Below are positions 56,639 to 64,000 of a stretch of 64,000 bases of DNA, in pieces. This DNA is from Ricinus communis. Its lineage: Eukaryota; Streptophyta; Magnoliopsida; Malpighiales; Euphorbiaceae. The notes beneath the pieces were generated by a model, which searched no databases, was not told the origin of the DNA, and saw only the letters and a list, made by a program, of their open reading frames with translations. The position numbers and the translations under genes were made by a program. Every line of letters begins with the position of its first letter. The stretch's first letter is position 1. The stretch lies in assembly GCF_019578655.1 (NCBI RefSeq), contig NC_063260.1, positions 13,890,001 through 13,954,000 on the forward strand. Reading direction: 5' to 3'.

Positions 56639-58789
56639 ATGGCAACTGGGCTGCTCAGGAAAGGACTCTCAATCGCTAGGGTTTCCAAAACGGCACCTTT
56701 TACCTCAAGACTGATCCCTACAAGGTTTCACGCATCAGAAGCAGAAGCACAAAAGGTTGAACCAAAAGCAAGCTCAACCGCAAGCCTTAAGACTTTCCAA
56801 ATATACAGATGGAACCCCGATAACCCATCGAAACCCACACTTCAAGATTACAAGATCGACCTAAAAGAATGTGGCCCGATGGTTCTTGATGCTCTAATCA
56901 AGATCAAGAACGAGATTGATCCTACCCTAACATTTCGCAGATCTTGCAGAGAAGGAATTTGTGGTTCTTGTGCTATGAATATTGATGGGTGTAATGGATT
57001 AGCATGTTTAACAAAAATCTCATCTGGGTCTACTTCGTCAACAATAACTCCTTTGCCGCATATGTTTGTGATTAAAGATTTGGTCGTCGATATGACTAAT
57101 TTTTATAATCAGTATAAGAGTATTGAGCCTTGGCTTAAAAGAAAGAACCCACCTCCTGTTGATGGGAAAGAGATTCCTCAGAGTAAGAAAGACAGGGCTA
57201 AACTAGATGGCATGTATGAGTGTATTCTGTGTGCTTGTTGCAGTACTTCTTGCCCTAGTTATTGGTGGAATCCTGAATCTTACTTGGGTCCTGCTGCTTT
57301 GCTCCATGCAAATAGGTAAATTTGTTGCTCTTTTTCTTCCAATTTTCTTTTTCCTGTTTTGGGTTAATTCTTGTTGCAGGTTTGTATTAGGATTAGGATT
57401 TGGAGTTTTGGGGGATTAGGGTTCGTGTTGTATTAGAATATTAGGAAATGGAAAAATTCTATAAGCGATAAATGAAACAAGTTTTGGATATCTTGAGGTT
57501 TGTTTATGGCCAAAAATGGGTTAGGGGTTTAAATAACGACAAAGAATTTGGAGTGAAATATGAAGACTCTTTGGTACGACACATTATTAATTTGATTGTA
57601 GTAGTTGATATTGATACCATAACAATTTTGTAATTTGTGTTAGGTGATTAATGGCCAGTGGTGGTGTTAGGATGCATTCCCTTCCTAACATTAATACATT
57701 TAACACTTTGGTAGGGGTAATTGGCAATGAGCTTCCTGTAGTAGTTTTAGCAATGATTGCATAGTAGTGTAGGTGAAATAAAGTTTGCAACCAACAAAAC
57801 AACTGCTTCCTATGCTAGGTTTATAGAGTTTTATGTATGGAAACTTGAAGCTTTAATTTTGATTCTTTTTTTTTTTTTTTCCATTTGCTGGATATGGTCC
57901 CTTGTTTTTGCTTGAAATTCTTAACCTCCAAGAAAATAGTTTCTTTATACCTATGCGAAGCATTCGCGGAAAGTTCTTTGTTTGATCATTCTTTTGATAA
58001 GATGATCATTGAAAGCCATTTCATGACTGTGGCCTGCCTGCAATTATTTTTATTTCTATTAAAATTTGATTTGGACAATTGCTAATTGAGAAACTCCAAT
58101 GGATTGGAAACTCAAATTGAAATTCTAATTTGTAATTATGAATTTAATTCTGGGTCCACACGAAAGATATTCTGTGCATTTTCACCTAGGATCAATGTCA
58201 GTGGCAAACTTGAAGTTCGATTTACAAGTCTATACTTGCTGTGATGTTGAGTGGCTTGCTTTTAAGTTAACTTAGGATTATGGTATTATGCCGGGTGAAT
58301 GTGGACTTGGACTAACTGATAGTTTAGATGATGGAGGAACCAACCAACTATAACCAAGTGGGAATGTGCCCTTGAATGTCCCTGCAAGTTGGTGTTCCTT
58401 GTTTTCGTTGTCTAACAGTTTTTAAAATGGGAATGCCTTGAATCAGCTTTCCAGCAGTGCTGGCTCAGCTACCAGGAAGTCTGTTTTATCTACTTTGGAG
58501 ATATTCTTATTGCTTGTGCAAAATAAGTTGTAAGCTCACTGGGAACACTATTTTAGTTGTTTCCAGACAGTGGGAGGGAACTGACTCTTGTAATTTTGCT
58601 GGTGCATGCAGGTGGATCAGCGATAGCCGTGATGAATATACCAATGAGCGGCTGGATGCAATAAACGATGAGTTCAAGCTCTACCGCTGCCATACCATAT
58701 TGAATTGTGCCCGTGCCTGCCCCAAAGGGTTGAACCCTGGAAAGCAGATCATGCATATCAAGCAGCTCCAGATGGTAGGTGGTGCATAA
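56639..58789 (+). CDS. SDH2: Succinate dehydrogenase iron-sulfur subunit, mitochondrial
   Basis: Exons 56639-57315 and 58612-58789 (AG|GTAAAT ... GCAG|GTGG) give 284 residues. SDH2 passes electrons from the flavoprotein SDH1 to ubiquinone in complex II, in the inner mitochondrial membrane. The N-terminal ~45 residues are Arg/Ser/Ala-rich ([14 protein letters not shown]), a presequence. The ferredoxin-like part holds the [2Fe-2S] ligands C103, C108, C111 and C123 ([10 protein letters not shown]...GCNGLAC). The C-terminal part has C195, C198, C201 and C262 for [4Fe-4S] ([14 protein letters not shown]) and C205, C252 and C258 for [3Fe-4S] (CHTILNC). All ligands are present with standard spacing. 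The 1.3 kb intron falls between the cluster motifs, so exon 2 supplies three essential cysteines. It corresponds to Arabidopsis SDH2-1/SDH2-2. Confidence 0.97.
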
Positions 58790-59845
58790 GTTTTTCAATT
58801 GGAGAAGCATGAGGGTGTGCAACTGACAAATTGTTCTGGGGATTTTTGGAGGGCCCTGCAAAGTTTCAATTTATAATAATATGTGCACCAAAGTTTATTG
58901 TACATCCCCTTTGTATTCAGGATTAGGATTGAAGTGTGATGCCCTTCTTTCCCAATAAATATTTATAAAAGTTGATTGGGCTAGTGATTTTGAATTCCAT
59001 TTGCAGTAAGCTCCATCTGGTGGTAGGGTTTTATGGGACGCAAAGAATTGAATTATTTGCAGTATTAACTTGTTGGAGAATTTCTATGTTGTGTATTTTT
59101 GGTTGACTGCTATGCAAATAACAGATAGTAACGAAGTTATAGATATTGACTGTCCAAAAAGATTTTCTTGATTGAATGATATTCACTGCTTTACGGTTGC
59201 AGTTTTATCAGATTCATTTATATTAGTTCTGCATCCTAGTGTTCCAATTCATCTTTACGGGATGTTTAGCATTTTCGTAGCGTCCCCAAGGCAATATCTC
59301 AAAGATGAAAATGCATGAAATCTTTATTAAGGAGATTTATTGAGTTTGAATATTGATGCAGTGGAGAGGAGAAGTTGGAAAAGGAAGTTTTGTAGCTCAT
59401 CCAATGGATTCAACAAATAATGTCTTCTATCTGTAACTTAATTAGGCGCCTTCTGAGTCTAGTGATTACCATTTGAGGTCCCAACATTTCTGTGAAGTAT
59501 CGTCCACATTGCGTTGATATGACGATGCCTATGTTAGGTGATAAAAGACTTTTATGTTTATTTATTTAGGTGAAATTCATTTTGGGTTCCTCAATTCTTA
59601 TCATTGTAATGATTTGTTAATATTACATATATGCCGCATCCTTGCTTCATATGATTGTCGTGATTCATTTTCTACGCTGGGAAAAGGAATAACAATATAA
59701 CCCACCGTAGAACAAATCTTAGTGCTCAACACAGATTTCGAGTGATCTGTACATAAAGAAATGTTCGATAGGTTTTGAAATATATCATATAATATAATAA
59801 TGGATTAGGTCTATCATCACCCTGCACTAGAACTTCAACAGGGCT
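58790..59845. other. Spacer between SDH2 and cysteine-rich peptide gene
   Basis: 3' flank of SDH2 (AATAAATATTTATAA near 58954 is a possible polyadenylation signal) and upstream sequence of the next gene. No other gene. Confidence 0.55.
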
Positions 59846-59853
59846 TATATAAA
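59846..59853 (+). promoter_or_regulatory. TATA box of cysteine-rich peptide gene
   Basis: TATATAAA, 89 bp upstream of the start codon, well placed for a short leader. Confidence 0.7.
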
Positions 59854-59934
59854 CGTTGTTAATGAGAGACAACTTCATCCATCAAGCAGCTACTCTTTTA
59901 TGATCATATTGATCATCATTACTGTTGCAATGCA

Positions 59935-60271
59935 ATGAAGTTGTCAGGGATTGCTTGGATAACAATTGTTATGATCTTTCTTGGAACAAACACCATTGAA
60001 GCAAGCACGCGTAATTCATTTCTCCTAAAACCTCATGAGCTTGAACAGCCACCCCAGTTCCTAACTATAACAGGTAATGCAACTCCAACTACCTACATGT
60101 CATCTAGAACTACATGGGATCATGCATCAGACACAGATATCCGATATGGCAATGCTAATGATGAACATATTTTCTGCAGGGTGCAACAATGACTGTGATA
60201 CAGCTTGCTGTAACTGTGACATTCAGAAACAGCCACCCCTATGTGTGCAATGCTGCAAAGAAGACCCTTGA
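59935..60271 (+). CDS. Secreted 8-cysteine peptide, Bowman-Birk-loop-like
   Basis: Exons 59935-60073 and 60180-60271 (ACAG|GTAATG ... CTGCAG|GGTGC), phase 1, give 76 residues. Residues 1-24 (LSGIAWITIVMIFLG...IEAS) form a secretion signal. The mature part has a Cys-free N-terminal half, then all eight cysteines within the last 30 residues: CNNDCDTACCNC, PPLCVQCC. The segment CNCDIQKQPPLCVQC recalls the C-x-C-T-x-S-x-P-P-x-C-x-C inhibitory loop of Bowman-Birk inhibitors, but the loop has eight rather than seven residues and lacks the canonical P1-P1' K/R-S pair. It may therefore be a distant relative or an unrelated disulfide-rich peptide. I do not recognise a named family. A TATA box, clean intron and signal peptide support a real gene; function is unknown. 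Confidence 0.8.
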
Positions 60272-60574
60272 GTTGCTCGACTTCCCCATCATAAGACATC
60301 AAGTATCACCAATAACCTTGCCAATGTTAAAAATACCAAGGAAAGACTGCAACTTTTAGTTCGCACCTATGCACTTTGTGCGATAAACATTTTCATCTTA
60401 ACGTCTCGTACCAAAACGAAAAAAGGAAAATTCTTGATGATTGTGATTATAAATGAATAGAAACTCTATCTGGAGTTGCTCTATCGTTAATCTTTGAAAA
60501 GATTTTGAAGTTATGCAATAATACCAGTATTATCATCCGGACAGAAGGAATAAAAACAGAATTCGAAAAAACAA

Positions 60575-60606
<32 letters not shown>

Positions 60607-61270
60607 AGAACAAGCTACAATAATGATACCATCACCCAGCTCCTGATCATTTATTCTATTGACTCGTACAAAACTAAGCAATTTTGCTGGTACAGGTAGG
60701 TAAGGATTGGCAATATAGAAATCAATAACCTAGCCTTCACAAATGTGCCTCATTTTTTTAACTTCCTAAGTAATAGAAGTTGCTATAGACTATCTGTCCA
60801 GGCGAATTGCAATTCCTAATTCTCTATTACATTTAATGTTCTATATAGTGGCAACTTAAATGCAGAGACGCTCGTCTCATTTCCTTCTGCATACAACTAT
60901 GAAGGCGCTTCAGAGTCTTCCATATCAAATTATACCTCAAACATGAAAAATCATAGCTGCTGCATGGAATTAACACACATTCAAAGATTAAGATTTTAAA
61001 GCTAAAGAGCAGTGACTGCCACAGGCCATAGTATTATTCTTCAATCGCCATGGGAAATGCTTTCACTATGAATTCTGTTGATTGTATAAGCAAAAATGCA
61101 TTTCAAGTTTTGAATTCAATTATTATGACAGTTTTATCTTAGCAATGAACTGACTATTCTCATAAAAACTCAAACATTAGATATATTCTGTGATCTACAA
61201 TTAAAAATACAAACACTCATAAAAGCAGGATGTTGGGATGAAATCTATGACCATCAATGGTAGACAAAGT
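60272..61270. other. Intergenic between convergent peptide and ATP12 genes
   Basis: 3' flanks of both genes. It contains an A-rich run (about 60569-60612). The open frame at 60505-60699 derives from that run and is not a gene. Confidence 0.6.
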
Positions 61271-63563
61271 TCAAGTCCTTGAAAGACCGAGGAACACAGC
61301 AGCAGATGATATTTGTACCCTCAGATCAGCAATATCTATATCATGACCACCTTCAACTAAGCCCCACCTGTCAACCTGCAGAGAAATTAACAAGGGCTTA
61401 TACATCAGTGTATCAAATAAAAGCCACATAAGATAATACAGAAGGTGCTCAAGTCTGGCTGGAGGTACTGAGGTCACTCACATGCATGCAAGTGTGTGCA
61501 CACAAGCATGCACATGTGTGTGTGAGAGAGAGAGAAACAAGAACCTGCAAATCTTCTTCAAGTCTAATCAACTGAATGGCTTCCTCAATATCTAATTTTC
61601 CACGAACGATTCCAATAGCAATTACTAAAGAATGGGCAGATGCTGCAATTGCATCAATTGCTGCCAATTCACAGTTGTCAGTTTTCTTTAGAAGGTCCTC
61701 TATTGCCTTCACCAAACCTTCCTCTTGCTTGCCACCAAAAAAACTTGAGTACACAACTGGCTTAAAGCCAAACTCTGATTTCACCCAATCAAGCAAGGGA
61801 TCAATTTTCTCCACCTGCCGTTCTGGAAGAAAGAAAAAAAAATACAAGTCAACTCAGAGAATCATGTATAAAGCCACTAACTGTGAGTTGCATCAATGTC
61901 AAGCACGCATTAGTCATTATAAGAATGGGATGAGTTAGTGGAGCACCAATTTACAGCTCACGAATGTTTTATAATCACAGATAATAGAGCACCATGCCCA
62001 AGAAAACATTGAAAGATATAAAGTACATTTATGAAGAACATATTTAAAGCAATTTTCAAATGTAATTTATCTTCTTACAAGAAGATTCAGAAATCCATAT
62101 CTTAGTGGCAATAAGAATCTGTTATTGTCTTCATAAACTTTCACGTAGACCCCGCCTATATGCACAGGTAACATAGAAAGGGACTCAGCAAGGAGGCACA
62201 GCTTCCAGAAGAGCATGATAGTTAGATTAACTAGTCACGCAAAGAGAGAGTCTAGCCACATATTTACTTAATCATCTCATTGAACAATAAGAGGAAACCA
62301 AAAATAACTCTACCAAGTAATATATGTAAGTAAACAAAAGGAACCAAGTTTTGGCTACTCCAAGTATAAATGTGAACTAACTTTCAAATAGACCTAGAAC
62401 GGTACGTAACACAGGAATTTGTTGAAATCGACTGGAAAGATAAACCAAAGTTTGGGCAACAAAATGTATAATGCAAACCAATTAACAGTACTAACCTCCA
62501 TGGGATGTCTTCTACCACAATGAAACTATTAGTTTTGTTAGTTACAATTTCAAATTCATAAAAGTGAATATTCAACAAAAGAAATGAAAATAGAATAAAA
62601 TAAATGAAAAAGTTTGCATGTTGATTAGTAATAGGGAGTACAGATTTACACAAATTATTGATTAGCATACCATAGACACCACTGGTGAGATCATTATCCT
62701 CTGGAGCACGACAGAAAACTAAATCTTGATTGAATTTCTTCATCAAGTTTTCAATAATCTTTAGCCGCGTAAGTGGAACTCTCTCCAATGCAGTACAAGC
62801 AAGTTTCATAAGAGGCATTGTAAAAGGCCTAATTCCATCTGTTTGCTACAATAAATACAATTTCATTAAATTTTTCCAATAAATCGTAACACGTAAAAAC
62901 TAAGACTAAATCAAAAGATAGATAATGAACAAAACAAAGCCCAACTGAGAATACAAATAAAAAAGAATCATACTGCAGAAAGATACCCTAAATCAAGCAA
63001 ATGAAAAGAACCCAATTCAGAAAATAAAAATGGAAGACCAATTAGAAAAGAGTCAATTTATAAATAAAAAAAATGAATCGATAATTGAACAGAAAAGCTA
63101 AGAGAAAAGCTAATATAAAACACACCTGACAATCCCATTCAGCAGCAATAGCTTTAGCAAGAGATAAAGTAGGCAACTTTAGAGGCTTTTTAGAAGGTGT
63201 TTTAAGTGTCCTATAATCAAGCATCACTGTGTATCCAATCCCATCATCAGCTTCTCTTGTAGTTACTTTCTTATAAAATCTTTTGCCCACAATTGACCCT
63301 GTCATAAACGACATTGGCATTGTAACTGATGAAGATGAAAAAGACGTTGCTTCACCTCTCGCATCAGGATTTGGGGTTTTCATGTGTATGCTATTATTGG
63401 TGGAAGTGGCGGTGTCGGTGAAGGTGAAGGGGGAAGATGGACCGTCAGATTGGGCGGCGGTGGCAGCGGTGGTGAAGTGGTGGGTGACGGACGATGAGAG
63501 TGGAGATAGGAGTCTGGGGTTCTTTATTGAATTTAGGGTTTTGGTAATTAGTGAAGTTGCCAT
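61271..63563 (-). CDS. ATP12: ATP12-type mitochondrial F1-ATPase assembly factor
   Basis: Minus-strand exons 63563-63126, 62845-62671, 61822-61545 and 61375-61271 splice at GT-AG sites and keep frame (996 nt, 331 residues). ATP12/ATPAF2 is a matrix chaperone that binds free alpha subunits during assembly of F1 ATP synthase. Residues 1-60 are rich in Ser/Thr/Ala with scattered Arg/Lys (LITKTLNSIKNPRLLS), a mitochondrial presequence with a low-complexity linker. The conserved domain starts near 90 with GKRFYKKVTTRE and YTVMLDYRTLKTPSKKPLKL, then LAKAIAAEWD, IRPFTMPLMKLACTALERV, a FCRAPEDNDL block, WVKSEFGFKPVV, SAHSLVIAIGIVRGKLDIEE and the C-terminal EGGHDIDIADLRVQISSA. The length matches Arabidopsis At5g40660 (from memory). 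It is convergent with the upstream peptide gene and two genes away from SDH2. Confidence 0.94.
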
Positions 63564-63566
63564 TAA

Positions 63567-63598
63567 AAGAAGAAGAAGAAGAAGAAGAAGAAGAAGAA
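63567..63598. repeat. (GAA)n repeat in ATP12 5' leader
   Basis: About ten GAA units on the plus strand (TTC on the transcribed sense) end a few bases before the ATP12 start codon, a typical polymorphic leader microsatellite. Confidence 0.9.
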
Positions 63599-63710
63599 AT
63601 AAGTGGAATTGAAAATGGGGAGTTTAATATTTGATCGACTTGGTTGGGGTTTAGAGAGGGTAGAGAGGAAGGAAGGAGTAAGTGGAGAAGAAGGAGAGAG
63701 GCTGAGAATT

Positions 63711-63727
63711 TGGGCTTCCATGGCCCA
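63711..63727 (-). promoter_or_regulatory. Paired site II-like elements of ATP12
   Basis: TGGGCT at 63711-63716 and GGCCCA (TGGGCC on the other strand) at 63722-63727, about 150-165 bp upstream of the start codon. TGGGCC/T site II elements bind TCP factors and are common in promoters of plant nuclear genes for mitochondrial proteins. Confidence 0.55.
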
Positions 63728-64000
63728 TTGGGTATTTTCCTGTGCTGTATGTTGTAGCTTTACAGAACACGAGCAATTCCCAGACATGGTGTGCTTTCTT
63801 TAGTAACTTGAAGAGGAATGTGTCTTTTGATGGCCACTAATGTGATCCTGGAAAAGGATACCAAGTGCTCATTCAAGGTGCCTGCCTAGCTCAACAAGTA
63901 GAGCACCATCATGTCTCCATGCTTCCTTTTCCATTAGTGCAAAACTGAAGCAAGGGCATCTTATCTTAATTTTTCATCTACAACATCTGAGCAACTTGCT
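63728..64000. other. Upstream flank, no gene seen
   Basis: Short sequence to the window edge with no supported exon. A tRNA-like string at about 63880 is judged not to be a tRNA gene. Confidence 0.5.

Noticed and set aside
61576..61938. 120-codon plus-strand open frame
   Set aside because: Antisense to ATP12 exon 3; a shadow of the real gene.
63880..63910. tRNA-like string GCCTGCCTAGCTCAACAAGTAGAGCA
   Set aside because: Resembles a D-arm/A box but no matching acceptor stem, anticodon arm or B box follows; not a tRNA and no SINE body is visible.

Overview
This is nuclear DNA from a flowering plant, almost certainly a eudicot. The evidence is AT-rich sequence, short GT-AG introns, LTR retrotransposons with tRNA-Asp and tRNA-iMet primer sites, plastid-derived insertions, a miR156/157 hairpin, and plant-only protein families (PPR, phytocyanin-like, RIN4/NOI, CCT). 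A rosid such as a Euphorbiaceae species would fit, but nothing here proves the genus. No bacterial-type system (operon, CRISPR, phage) is present.

The left part (1-14.4 kb) is gene-poor. It holds a short plastid-like insertion (about 1.31-1.55 kb), a LINE RNase H relic (3.8 kb), one intact tRNA-Pro(AGG) gene, and a 5.46 kb Ty3-type retrotransposon. That element has two ~1.29 kb LTRs, a primer site, a polypurine tract and a broken gag, but no pol. About 1 kb further on lies a solo LTR of the same family in inverse orientation with a perfect 5-bp target duplication. Next come a three-exon CCT-domain gene (14.8-16.9 kb), a MIR157/156 precursor (19.95 kb), an AT-rich nested duplication (20.4-22.2 kb) that abuts a second, clear plastid insertion (22.2-22.75 kb), and a decayed Ty1/copia element (26.65-31.44 kb).

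The right part (31.7-63.6 kb) holds most genes: a small heat-shock protein with a heat-shock element and TATA box; a ubiquitin-like protein of the BAG type without a BAG domain (minus); a 767-residue P-class PPR protein, probably plastid-targeted; a ten-exon multi-pass membrane protein of the At3g27390 type; an early-nodulin-like GPI protein; a 75-residue RIN4/NOI protein (minus); SDH2, the iron-sulfur subunit of mitochondrial complex II; a secreted 8-cysteine peptide; and an ATP12-type F1-ATPase assembly chaperone (minus).

From memory, the set ubiquitin-like / membrane protein / NOI / SDH2 / ATP12 matches a run of neighbouring Arabidopsis genes (At5g40630 to At5g40660), so the right half looks like an ancient conserved gene block with a few extra genes interspersed. 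SDH2 and ATP12 both serve mitochondrial oxidative phosphorylation, and the ATP12 promoter carries a pair of site II-like motifs. I found no convincing entirely new biological system. The items most worth following up are the gag-only retrotransposon family, the 8-Cys peptide, the gene block and the nested AT-rich repeat.
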